Shown here: positions 27,739-36,063 of the stretch, piece after piece | How positions within the stretch are numbered: position 1 is the first letter of the stretch | Layout: each line of letters opens with the position of its first letter | Assembly: GCA_947501445.1 (NCBI GenBank) | Contig: CANMVS010000031.1 | Span: 1-44,663 of the forward strand | Origin: an uncultured Rhizobiaceae group bacterium | GTDB lineage: Bacteria > Pseudomonadota > Alphaproteobacteria > Rhizobiales > Rhizobiaceae | Direction of reading: 5' to 3' | Length of the DNA stretch: 44,663 bases | Notes under the pieces: generated by a model | What the model was told of the DNA's origin: nothing | Databases searched by the model: none | The model's input: the letters and a program-made list of their open reading frames with translations, nothing else | Program-made: the position numbers and the translations under genes

Positions 27739-28368
27739 ATGGACGGCGTAACCGTCATTGACCACCCGCTTGTCCAGCACAAGCTTACCCTCATGCGCAA
27801 AAAGGACACGTCCACAGCGGGCTTTCGTCGCCTTTTGCGCGAAATTTCCACCTTGCTTTGTTATGAGGTGACGCGCGAACTCGAATTGACGCATGAGAAA
27901 ATCGATACGCCCTTGATGGAAATGGATGCGCCGGTGCTTGCGGGCAAGAAGCTGGTTTTTGCCTCCATCCTGCGTGCCGGCAATGGTTTGCTGGAAGGCA
28001 TGCTCGATCTTGTCCCATCCGCGCGCGTCGCCCACGTTGGTCTTTACCGCGATCATGACACATTGCAGGCCGTCGAATATTATTTCAAAGCACCGGAAGA
28101 CATCAGTAACCGGCTAGTCATTGTGGTTGATCCGATGCTGGCGACCGCCAATTCATCCATTTCTGCAGTGGAAAAACTCAAAGAACGCGGCGCGCACAAT
28201 ATCCGCTTCCTGTGCCTGCTTGCAGCACCCGAAGGGATCAAGGCCTTCCGTGCCGCCCATCCTGACGTGCCGGTATTTACCGCATCCATCGACAGTCACC
28301 TGAACGAAAAGGGCTATATTATTCCTGGCCTTGGTGATGCCGGTGACCGGATGTACGGCACCAAATAA
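27739..28368 (+). CDS. upp: Uracil phosphoribosyltransferase
   Basis: This 209-residue enzyme makes UMP from uracil and PRPP. ATG 27739 gives the usual length and has AAGGA at 27725-27729; an in-frame extension to 27694 is not typical. Landmarks are [20 protein letters not shown] at the N-terminus, the PRPP loop [11 protein letters not shown], and the uracil-binding C-terminus [17 protein letters not shown]. It lies 97 bp after add. Uracil would come from phosphorolysis of uridine or deoxyuridine. Confidence 0.96.
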   Translation: MDGVTVIDHPLVQHKLTLMRKKDTSTAGFRRLLREISTLLCYEVTRELELTHEKIDTPLMEMDAPVLAGKKLVFASILRAGNGLLEGMLDLVPSARVAHVGLYRDHDTLQAVEYYFKAPEDISNRLVIVVDPMLATANSSISAVEKLKERGAHNIRFLCLLAAPEGIKAFRAAHPDVPVFTASIDSHLNEKGYIIPGLGDAGDRMYGTK

Positions 28369-28382
28369 ATCCTGCGTGACAA

Positions 28383-28437
28383 GTAGAGACAGGTTTAAGA
28401 ACCTTGCTTACGGCCCGTTAGGGTTCTTCTGCTCTAC
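28383..28437. terminator. Bipartite hairpin after upp
   Basis: GTAGAG (28383-28388) pairs with CTCTAC (28432-28437), and inside it AAGAACC (28397-28403) pairs with GGTTCTT (28422-28428). The downstream arm is T-rich but is not followed by a long T-run. The likely role is 3'-end formation of the deoB-add-upp transcript; a structured RNA leader for the next gene is an alternative. Confidence 0.45.
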
Positions 28438-28519
28438 TGACGACATAGAGGAATCAGGGTTATATCCACCTGTCGAGATCGGCAAACGGGAGAACACCTC
28501 AATTCCATCCGTGTTGTAG

Positions 28520-28562
28520 GCGCTTTGCTGCTCATTCGCATAGCGAATCAAACGCAAAGCGC
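28520..28562 (+). promoter_or_regulatory. Nested hairpin just before the retropepsin gene
   Basis: GCGCTTTGC pairs exactly with GCAAAGCGC, and inside the stem ATTCG pairs with CGAAT around a five-base loop. The structure ends five bases before the AAGG ribosome site of the gene at 28580. It could modulate translation or mRNA stability; no known riboswitch is recognised. Confidence 0.4.
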
Positions 28563-28579
28563 TTTGTAAGGGTCGCACC

Positions 28580-29107
28580 ATGCTGCGCATATTGATGTTC
28601 GCGGCCATCGTTTCCGGCATTGCGATGGCTGTTCCCAATGTGATCGATGGATCGTTGTTCAGTTCGAACACCCCCAACAGCAAATCTGTTTCAAAAAGTG
28701 CCCCCGTCAATTCAAAAACTGTATCCTACAGTGGGCGAAAAGTTGTGCTGACTGCCGACAATCGGGGGCATTTTCTCGGCAGCTTTCAAATCAATGGCCG
28801 AAAAGTGGACGGTTTGATTGACACTGGCGCTTCTGCCATAGCGATCAACCGCACAACGGCACGAAAACTGGGCCTGTCCGTCACACCCGCCATGTTCAAA
28901 TATCAGGTCAGCACAGCCAATGGAACCATCCGCGCCGCGCGGGTGATCCTGAAGACCGTTAAACTGAAGACAATAAGGGTTCGCAATGTTGACGCCTACG
29001 TGCTTGACGACGCGTCCCTGCCGGGCACGCTGATCGGCATGAGTTTTCTAAGCCGCATCGGCTCATTTCAGGCTAAAGACGGAAAACTAATATTAACGAA
29101 ACAATAG
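28580..29107 (+). CDS. Retropepsin-like aspartic protease, membrane-anchored (clan AA)
   Basis: This 175-residue protein begins with one N-terminal hydrophobic segment (MLRILMFAAIVSGIAMAVPN) acting as signal or anchor. The retropepsin fold follows: GHFLGSFQINGRKVDGLIDT runs into the active-site motif Asp81-Thr-Gly-Ala-Ser85, and the flap side shows LPGTLIGMSFLSRIGSFQ. It matches the TIGR02281-type family of alphaproteobacteria, which is probably dimeric and periplasmic. Substrates are unknown. It is flanked by structured DNA upstream and stands alone on the plus strand. Confidence 0.85.
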   Translation: MLRILMFAAIVSGIAMAVPNVIDGSLFSSNTPNSKSVSKSAPVNSKTVSYSGRKVVLTADNRGHFLGSFQINGRKVDGLIDTGASAIAINRTTARKLGLSVTPAMFKYQVSTANGTIRAARVILKTVKLKTIRVRNVDAYVLDDASLPGTLIGMSFLSRIGSFQAKDGKLILTKQ

Positions 29108-29255
29108 ACGATCAGCCCAGGGCGGCAATTGGCACGCTTGGGGTCAAGGCCTATTGATCCCTCGTTTGTCAAAATGGATAATGCGCCCTCTTTACTGAAC
29201 TGCAACCTTACGTCTTTAGAACTGTATCTTACAGCATCAAAGGACCGTTACATCG

Positions 29256-30230
29256 ATGTTAGAAACAGCCAGTGAATTTCCGCATCATCTATTTGGATAT
29301 ATAATGCACGCTGGTGCACGCATCTGGCCAATGTACCTGATAATCACGGTTCTGATTTGTTTCGCTATCTTCCAACGGTCCAATGCGCGCGGTACTTTTC
29401 TTGGATGGCTTTTTCCAAAATCAATTTATCTGCATCGCTCCAATCTCGTTGACATCAATCTCTTCGTTGTGGGACGCATCATGGCTTTTGTGGGTGTATT
29501 GAAATCGGTGACTTTGACAACGCTCACGGCAACATTTGTTATGGCGCTGATCGACGGAAGTGGAGAAAAGCACACATCATGGAACCCTTTCCTGGTTGGT
29601 CTCATATTGGTTATGGCGCAAGATTTCGGGGTGTATTGGGTTCACCGACTGCATCATGAAACTGGCCCACTTTGGCCCTTTCACTCGGTACACCACAGTG
29701 CGGAAGTCATGACACCTGTCACCGTCTACCGCAAACATCCTGTTTATGATCTGATTTCCACCTTTAGCCGGGGAATTTTGGGTGGCTTGGTCCAGGGTAT
29801 TCTTTTGGGGTTGTTTGTAGGCAATGTGGGTGTCGCAACCATTGCAGGCGCAAATGCCATATACGTGCTGTTCAATGTATTGGGCGCAAACCTGCGGCAC
29901 AGCCATATCTGGCTTAGTTACGGCCGGGTGCTGGAGCATATACTTATATCTCCCGCTCAACATCAAATACACCACAGCCGTGCGACAAAGCACTGGAACA
30001 AGAACTACGGCGAAGTTTTTGCACTGTGGGATTTGGTATTCGGTACACTTTATGTGCCAAAAGGTCGCGAAGAAATTGAGTTCGGCCTGGCTGATGTAAA
30101 TGGAGTTGCTGTCGAACAGCCGCACAACACTTTGGCGCAGGCATTGCTGGTTCCATTCAGAGATTCCTGGCTATCGCTTAAACGGTTGGTCGATGGAAAA
30201 TCAAAACCCAGAACAGTCGATACCGACTGA
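29256..30230 (+). CDS. Fatty acid hydroxylase / sterol desaturase family membrane protein
   Basis: This 324-residue polytopic membrane di-iron enzyme has the three histidine clusters HRLHH at 130-134, HSVHH at 143-147 and HQIHH at 236-240, plus His161 in YRKHP. These ligate the di-iron centre in the family, so the protein is predicted to hydroxylate or desaturate a lipid. Its stop and the start of the acyltransferase overlap by one base (TGATG), suggesting the two act on the same lipid. The substrate is unknown; ornithine lipid, hopanoid or carotenoid modification are possibilities. Confidence 0.88.
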   Translation: MLETASEFPHHLFGYIMHAGARIWPMYLIITVLICFAIFQRSNARGTFLGWLFPKSIYLHRSNLVDINLFVVGRIMAFVGVLKSVTLTTLTATFVMALIDGSGEKHTSWNPFLVGLILVMAQDFGVYWVHRLHHETGPLWPFHSVHHSAEVMTPVTVYRKHPVYDLISTFSRGILGGLVQGILLGLFVGNVGVATIAGANAIYVLFNVLGANLRHSHIWLSYGRVLEHILISPAQHQIHHSRATKHWNKNYGEVFALWDLVFGTLYVPKGREEIEFGLADVNGVAVEQPHNTLAQALLVPFRDSWLSLKRLVDGKSKPRTVDTD

Positions 30231-31345
30231 TGACTGCGCGTTTCTCCACCTATCTTGATGGCCTTCGGTTTATAACCGCCATTGTTGTTTTATTGTCCCA
30301 TTTTGCCTACCAGCGGTTTTCCGGTGGCGACTACCTGGCTTTGAGGGAACTCAACCTTGGAAGCGACGCTGTCGTATTATTTTTTGTATTGTCCGGATTT
30401 GTGATTGCCTACGCGGGCTTCGAGCGAGACAGATCCGCAGGGCAGTTTCTTTTCAAAAGAGCAACACGGCTCTATTCGGTTGCTGCTCCTGCCCTCCTGT
30501 TGACAATCGCGCTGGATTTCCTGGGTAACAATTTGGCTTCACATGCATATGGCGGCTGGTGGTATTCCGGCGCCCCTTTGCAGGAAACCCTGTTTTACGG
30601 TCTGACCTTCTCCAACGAATGGATCAACGGACCGTTTCGCGTCGGCACAAATGGCCCCTATTGGTCACTAAGTTACGAAGCTGGCTATTATATCCTGTTC
30701 GCCATCGCCATTTACTTGACGGGATTGAAACGTCTTACACTTCTGCTGATCTGCATTGTTGTACTGGGCCTGAATATTCTGCTCCTATTGCCATGTTGGT
30801 TGTTCGGGGTCGCGCTTTACCGCGTCGTTCGGAACGGCTCACCGATATCGACGCCAGGCCAATTTGTGCTGATATGGCTCCCGCCTGCCATGTACTGCCT
30901 GTTTCTTTTAACGGGTGTCTCTTCCGCTTTAAAAGTGTTCACTGCACAACATCTCTTTGCATTCCCAATTCAAAACCTTCGATTCTCAGATGAGTTCTTG
31001 TGGAACTGGCTGATCGGTTTGTTGTTCGCCGCTCATCTGTTGGGGATGTCCCAGTATCTAATATCCGGAAAAACAGCGACCGGACAATGGCGGGCAAAGG
31101 CTATCAAATGGGCGGCTGGTGCTAGTTTCTCAATATATTTGATTCACTACCCGACGATGCAGTTTTTGAGCGCAATAATTCCTCTGCCAAATCATGGCCT
31201 GCTTAATCAAGCGTTGCTTTTGATCGGTACAATCGGCATTTGTTTCATTTTTGCCCAGTATTTTGAACGCCCGCTGCCATCGCTACGGCGCCATTTGCTG
31301 CTTTGTCAAAACTGGATGAAAATGCAGATCAAAAGCATGGCTTAA
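30230..31345 (+). CDS. Acyltransferase family 3 membrane protein (OafA/YrhL type)
   Basis: This 371-residue protein has about ten membrane segments. The N-terminal motif YLDGLRFITAIVVLLSHF contains the essential His24, and VLFFVLSGFVIAYAGFERDR follows as in acyltransferase-3 proteins, with YWSLSYEAGYYILFAIAIYL further on. Such proteins O-acylate surface sugars or lipids. It is translationally coupled to the hydroxylase gene. The region after it (31346-31445) separates it from the convergent deoA without an obvious strong terminator. Confidence 0.87.
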   Translation: MTARFSTYLDGLRFITAIVVLLSHFAYQRFSGGDYLALRELNLGSDAVVLFFVLSGFVIAYAGFERDRSAGQFLFKRATRLYSVAAPALLLTIALDFLGNNLASHAYGGWWYSGAPLQETLFYGLTFSNEWINGPFRVGTNGPYWSLSYEAGYYILFAIAIYLTGLKRLTLLLICIVVLGLNILLLLPCWLFGVALYRVVRNGSPISTPGQFVLIWLPPAMYCLFLLTGVSSALKVFTAQHLFAFPIQNLRFSDEFLWNWLIGLLFAAHLLGMSQYLISGKTATGQWRAKAIKWAAGASFSIYLIHYPTMQFLSAIIPLPNHGLLNQALLLIGTIGICFIFAQYFERPLPSLRRHLLLCQNWMKMQIKSMA

Positions 31346-31445
31346 CCCCTGATTTTTTACAGCATCCCACTTTTGCTGCCGCTGCTACAGCTGGGTTTCC
31401 CCCTCAAGAAAGCAGTTAATATTCTGCACAAGTCAAGCTGGGTTC

Positions 31446-32762
31446 TCACCCAATCTGCGACACAATAACATCGCGCGGACGGGGTTGGTCCGTTGAGAGT
31501 GAATAGCTTTGCAGCACTGATTTTTGTGCAGCATCGGCGCCGCTCTCATCTGCTGCATGCACTGTGGCAATCACATCACCGGCGCTGACCGCAGTCCCGC
31601 AGGCTGCCAGTTCGGTCAGGCCAACCGAAGGGTCGACAGCGTCCTGTGGCCGCGTGCGTCCTCCGCCCAGAGTGACAACGGCAAGACCAAGTCCACGTGC
31701 ATCAATCGCCTCAACAAATCCGGACCGATCAGCCTTTATATCGCGAATGATATTGGCTGTCGGCAAATAGGAATTGTGCTTCTCGATAAAATCGACAGGT
31801 CCGCCGAGGGCTGCGACCATCTGTGAAAAACGCTCTGCTGCCCGTCCGGATTGCAATGCATCGGTTGCAAGAACATACGCTGCCTCCAGATCTGCAGCAA
31901 GGCCGGAGGCGGATATCATTTGCGCTGCCAGTGACAATGTCACGGTCTCCAAACGGCTGTCGCGGTGCCCCCCTGTCAAAAACAATACCGCATTGGCCAC
32001 TTCCACGGCATTGCCAGCGGCGCTGGCGAGCGGTTCATTCATATCGGTAATGATGGCCGAGGTTGCAAGACCAGCTCCATTGGCCACTGATACAAGGCTT
32101 TTGGCCAGCTCCGTCGCGGCTTCAGGTTCCGCCATAAATGCGCCGTTGCCGGTCTTTACATCAAGCACCAGTGCCTGCAATCCTGCCGCCAGTTTTTTGG
32201 ACAGGATCGATGCGGTAATTAGCGGAACCGATTCAACCGTCGCAGTGACATCGCGTATACCGTAAAATCGCTTATCTGCCGGCGCCAGTGAACCGGTCTG
32301 TCCGATGATTGCGCAGCCAATTTCTGCTACTGTTTTTCGAAACAATGCATTGGAGGGCACAACCTGATAACCGGGGATCGCCTCCATCTTGTCCAGTGTA
32401 CCGCCGGTGTGGCCCAGACCGCGCCCCGAAATCATTGGAACGGCGCCGCCGCAGGCCGCAACAATGGGCGCCAGCATCAATGACACATTGTCACCGACCC
32501 CACCGGTTGAATGTTTGTCCGCCACCGGGCAATCCAGTTCCGGCCATGACAGAACATCACCTGAATCGCGCATTGCCAGTGTCAGGGCCACAGCCTCTTC
32601 ACGGCTCATGCCATTAAAAAACACCGCCATTGCAAGGGCAGCAATCTGCCCCTCGCTTACACGATCGTCGGTGATGCCGCGCACAAAATCGGCAATTTCT
32701 GCCGGATCGAGCGCGTGATCATCACGTTTCTTACGGATAATTTCCTGTGGTAACAGTGCCAT
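31446..32762 (-). CDS. deoA: Thymidine phosphorylase
   Basis: This 438-residue enzyme phosphorolyses thymidine and deoxyuridine to the base and deoxyribose-1-phosphate. Landmarks are the N-terminal helical domain ([20 protein letters not shown]), [16 protein letters not shown] with the phosphate site, and [20 protein letters not shown]. The last gene of the minus-strand nucleoside operon, it starts in a one-base TGATG overlap with the purine phosphorylase gene. Length is normal for the family. Confidence 0.96.
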   Translation of the reverse strand: MALLPQEIIRKKRDDHALDPAEIADFVRGITDDRVSEGQIAALAMAVFFNGMSREEAVALTLAMRDSGDVLSWPELDCPVADKHSTGGVGDNVSLMLAPIVAACGGAVPMISGRGLGHTGGTLDKMEAIPGYQVVPSNALFRKTVAEIGCAIIGQTGSLAPADKRFYGIRDVTATVESVPLITASILSKKLAAGLQALVLDVKTGNGAFMAEPEAATELAKSLVSVANGAGLATSAIITDMNEPLASAAGNAVEVANAVLFLTGGHRDSRLETVTLSLAAQMISASGLAADLEAAYVLATDALQSGRAAERFSQMVAALGGPVDFIEKHNSYLPTANIIRDIKADRSGFVEAIDARGLGLAVVTLGGGRTRPQDAVDPSVGLTELAACGTAVSAGDVIATVHAADESGADAAQKSVLQSYSLSTDQPRPRDVIVSQIG

Positions 32763-33553
32763 CAGCCCGCCAACATTTCACGCAGAACCGCCGCCAGTCT
32801 TTTGCCGCCAAGCGGTGCCATTTCCTTTGTTTCACTATGGGAAATCTCGGTGCCACTCATGCCTGCGGCAAGATTGGTGACGACGGAAGCTGCCGCCACT
32901 TCAAGCCCCAGGAAGCGCGCCAGAATGACCTCCGGTACGGTTGACATGCCAACAGCATCGGCACCCAGGACCCGCGCCATCCGGATTTCAGCCGGCGTTT
33001 CGAAACTTGGACCGGAAAACCACATGTAGACGCCTTGATGCAGGGCAACGCCAGCCCGTTCTGCCGCGCTGCTCATCTGCTGGCGCATCGTCGCATCATA
33101 GGCGTTGGTCAAGCCAACAAAACGCCGGTCACTTGGCTCTCCGAAAAGCGGATTGGAACCGGAAAAATTGATATGATCGGTGATCTGCATCACCGAGCCC
33201 GGCGGCATGTCTTCGCGCAGCGAGCCGGCGGCATTGGTCAAAAGCAATCGTTTGACCCCCAGCCCGTGCAGCGCTTCAAGCGGCGCCCGCATGACGGATG
33301 CATCTGCCTTTTCATAATAGTGCGCTCGGCCTGACAGCATCAGGATCGGCGTATCACCCCAGTATCCGGCAACCACTTCTGCAGCATGGCCTGATACACC
33401 GCTATGGGGAAAACCTTCAAGCTGCTCATAGGGTATGCGCACGGCGTCACGAAGCTCATCACCCAGCGCGCCCAGCCCCGATCCCAATACAATGGCTGTC
33501 TTCGGCATCAGACCGTTCAAACGGTCGACAAGAACAGAAATTGTCTTGTTCAT
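32762..33553 (-). CDS. Purine-nucleoside phosphorylase, trimeric class
   Basis: This 263-residue enzyme splits inosine and guanosine (and deoxy forms) to base and sugar-1-phosphate. Landmarks are [14 protein letters not shown] (phosphate loop), [21 protein letters not shown], and [20 protein letters not shown] followed by [10 protein letters not shown]. This is the trimeric PNP/MTAP type (PunA/XapA-like), not the hexameric DeoD type. It overlaps cytidine deaminase by 4 bp (ATGA) and deoA by one base. The inosine it uses can come from the adenosine deaminase encoded in the plus-strand arm. Confidence 0.94.
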   Translation of the reverse strand: MNKTISVLVDRLNGLMPKTAIVLGSGLGALGDELRDAVRIPYEQLEGFPHSGVSGHAAEVVAGYWGDTPILMLSGRAHYYEKADASVMRAPLEALHGLGVKRLLLTNAAGSLREDMPPGSVMQITDHINFSGSNPLFGEPSDRRFVGLTNAYDATMRQQMSSAAERAGVALHQGVYMWFSGPSFETPAEIRMARVLGADAVGMSTVPEVILARFLGLEVAAASVVTNLAAGMSGTEISHSETKEMAPLGGKRLAAVLREMLAG

Positions 33554-33942
33554 TTCAGTGCCTCCGCGTCAAACGCATAGGGTAACAATTCACCAATGGT
33601 TACGGTCTGGATGACGCCATTCATATCACAAAGATGGATTTTGGTGCCTGCATCGGAAAACTCGGCCAATCTTTGTCGACAACCACCACATGGAGTACAG
33701 CCGACTTTTTTTTGGGCAATGACCGCAGCTTCCACAATGCGCAATCCACCCCCCATGATCATATGACCAATGGCAGTGGTTTCAGCGCACCAGCCTTCCG
33801 GATAGGACGCCACTTCAATATTGGCACCGGTATAAATCCGGCCATCATCGGCGCGAATGGCAGCACCAACGGGAAACTGCGAATAGGGAGCATGACAGCG
33901 CGCCATCGCATCACGCGCTGCTTCAAAAAGGTCGTGAGACAT
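33550..33942 (-). CDS. cdd: Cytidine deaminase
   Basis: This 130-residue zinc enzyme of the tetrameric class deaminates cytidine and deoxycytidine to uridine and deoxyuridine. Zinc ligands are Cys52 (with catalytic Glu54 in WCAET) and Cys85/Cys88 in CTPCGGCRQRL. Substrate loop FPVGAAIRADDG and NIEVASYPEGWC are intact. It lies 9 bp after the second permease gene, so import and first-step catabolism are expressed together. Confidence 0.95.
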   Translation of the reverse strand: MSHDLFEAARDAMARCHAPYSQFPVGAAIRADDGRIYTGANIEVASYPEGWCAETTAIGHMIMGGGLRIVEAAVIAQKKVGCTPCGGCRQRLAEFSDAGTKIHLCDMNGVIQTVTIGELLPYAFDAEALK

Positions 33943-33951
33943 TATGTTGTC

Positions 33952-34923
33952 CTATCGTTCTTTTACGTATGGGACACCGCCGGCTTTCGGCGGTATGGCC
34001 TTGCCAATAAATCCAGCCAGCAAAATGACTGTCAGGATATAGGGCAATGCCTGCATGAACTGAACCGGCACTTCGCCAATGAGCGGCAGAGGGCGCCCCT
34101 GCATGAGAATGGCCATGGCATCCAGAAAACCGAACAGCAGACAGGCCAGCATGACATTGACCGGCTTCCACTTTGCAAAGATCAAGGCTGCAAGTGCGAT
34201 GAAACCCTTGCCCGCTGTCATGCCTTTTACAAAGCCTGCACCAACGGCCATTGAAAGATAGGCGCCAGCAAAGCCGCACAATATGCCACAGCATATCACG
34301 GCCATATAGCGCATGCGCGTTACCGAAATACCCGCCGTGTCAACGGCGCCCGGGTTTTCGCCAACAGCGCGCAGGCGAAGACCAAAACGGGTGCGATAGA
34401 GTATCCACCAGGTTATCGGCACCATGGCAAAGGCAAAATAGGTGAGCAGGAAATGCCCCGAAATCAGGTTGGCGTATATCGGACCAAGTACGGGAACATT
34501 GGCCAGCGTATCGGCAAAAGGCAGGGTAACCGTATCAAAGCGGCCGTTGCCACTGAGCTGTGGTGTTCTGCCGCCTTGCCGAAACCAGCTCTGCCCCAAA
34601 ATAACGGTTGCTCCAAGAGCGATGAAGTTGATAGCCACACCAGAGACAATCTGATTGCCACGCTGGGTTATGGATGCAAAGGCGTGCACCAGCGCCAGCG
34701 ACGTCGATACGGCAATGGCGGCCAGCAATCCGAGGAAGGCCGATTCATAAACCGCGCCAACCGCACCGCCCGCAAAGGCGGCGGCAAGCATTTTCCCTTC
34801 AAGCCCGATGTCGAAAACACCGGAGCGCTCGGAAAACAGGCCAGCCAGTGCCGCCAGAATAATGGGCACTGACAGGCGAATGGTCGATTCAAGGGTAACA
34901 ATGGCAATGTGAAAATAATCCAT
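33952..34923 (-). CDS. ABC nucleoside transporter permease (second)
   Basis: This 323-residue permease of the BPD_transp_2 (RbsC/LivH-like) family is the type found with BmpA-like nucleoside importers. Many TM segments are visible, including ILAALAGLFSERSGVFDIGL, whose SGVxxIGLEGKM motif is typical of the nucleoside group, and FGLRLRAVGENPGAVDTAGI as the ATPase-contact loop. It lies 3 bp after the first permease and 9 bp before cdd. Confidence 0.92.
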   Translation of the reverse strand: MDYFHIAIVTLESTIRLSVPIILAALAGLFSERSGVFDIGLEGKMLAAAFAGGAVGAVYESAFLGLLAAIAVSTSLALVHAFASITQRGNQIVSGVAINFIALGATVILGQSWFRQGGRTPQLSGNGRFDTVTLPFADTLANVPVLGPIYANLISGHFLLTYFAFAMVPITWWILYRTRFGLRLRAVGENPGAVDTAGISVTRMRYMAVICCGILCGFAGAYLSMAVGAGFVKGMTAGKGFIALAALIFAKWKPVNVMLACLLFGFLDAMAILMQGRPLPLIGEVPVQFMQALPYILTVILLAGFIGKAIPPKAGGVPYVKER

Positions 34924-34926
34924 GAC

Positions 34927-36063
34927 CTATTCCCCCGCTTCGGTTGCTTGTGGGGCGGCACGGGCCCCTCGAATGGTTGCGAAAAACGTTATGATGGCCG
35001 GGCGGAACATATGCTCCAGCGCACCGGCAAACAGAATAACCAGACCTTGAATAATGGTAATCATATCGCGGGAGATATTCGGCATCTCAAACGAGATTTC
35101 CGCGCCTCCCTGATAGAGCATGCCAAACAAAATGGCCGCTGGAATAATACCCACCGGGTGCGAACGCCCCATCAGTGCTACCGCGATACCAACAAAGCCT
35201 GCACCGGCCACAAAATCCAGCTGCAGTCGATGCTGATCGCCCATGATTGGATTAAGCGCCATCATGCCTGCCAGCGCGCCTGAAATCATCATTGTGATGA
35301 TGATGATCCGCGACTGTTTGATGCCCGCATATCGCGCTGCGCTTGGGCTTGCACCCATGGTGCGAATTTCAAAACCCAGACGCGTGCGCCAGATAAGCAG
35401 CCAGACAAAAAATGCAGCAACCAGTGCAACGATGAATGAAAGGTTGAACGGCGCACCACCAATGTCAAACCCAAAGATCGACAGCAGCCAATCCAGCCGC
35501 GGCAATTGCCCGCCTTCAAGGAACGTGCGCGTTTGCGGCGCCATAGACCCCAATGGTTTGACGACCTCAACCAGCATGTAGACCATCAGGCTGGAGGCGA
35601 TAAAGTTGAACATGATCGTGGTGATAACCACGTGGCTGCCGCGCTTGGCCTGCAGATAGCCCGGTATAAAGGCCCAGGCTGCGCCGAAAAGAGACGCGCC
35701 AAGCAGTGCAATCGGAAAGGTTATGAACCATGGCATCACGCCATCCAGCCAAAGGCAAACCAGAGCGACACCAAGACCACCAATATAGGCCTGCCCCTCG
35801 CCGCCTATGTTAAACAGCCCGCAATGGAATGCGACAGAAACCGCCAGACCGGCGAAAATGAAGTTTGTGGCGTAATAGAGCGTAAAGCCAAGTCCTTCGC
35901 CGTAGCCAAATGCCCCTTGTACCAAAAGAGAGGCTGCTTTGAGCGGACTTTCACCGACAATAAGAACCACCAGACCGGCAACGAGAAAGGCCACAGCAAG
36001 ATTGATCAGGGGAATCAGGCCATATTCGACCCAGGCTGGCAGTTTTGCGTATGGAGCGCTCAT
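34927..36063 (-). CDS. ABC nucleoside transporter permease (first)
   Basis: This 378-residue BPD_transp_2 family permease contains VAFHCGLFNIGGEGQAYIGG (the NIGxEGQ motif of the nucleoside class) and the loop LGFEIRTMGASPSAARYAGI, which contacts the ATPase. About nine to ten TM segments are visible. It overlaps the ATPase gene by 4 bp and forms the channel with the following permease. Confidence 0.92.
   Translation of the reverse strand: MSAPYAKLPAWVEYGLIPLINLAVAFLVAGLVVLIVGESPLKAASLLVQGAFGYGEGLGFTLYYATNFIFAGLAVSVAFHCGLFNIGGEGQAYIGGLGVALVCLWLDGVMPWFITFPIALLGASLFGAAWAFIPGYLQAKRGSHVVITTIMFNFIASSLMVYMLVEVVKPLGSMAPQTRTFLEGGQLPRLDWLLSIFGFDIGGAPFNLSFIVALVAAFFVWLLIWRTRLGFEIRTMGASPSAARYAGIKQSRIIIITMMISGALAGMMALNPIMGDQHRLQLDFVAGAGFVGIAVALMGRSHPVGIIPAAILFGMLYQGGAEISFEMPNISRDMITIIQGLVILFAGALEHMFRPAIITFFATIRGARAAPQATEAGE

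Noticed and set aside
26976-27851. Long minus-strand open frame (291 codons) opposite add and upp
   Set aside because: It lies antisense to the well-supported adenosine deaminase and the start of upp, shows no domain, and has no ribosome site; it follows from codon bias of the real genes.
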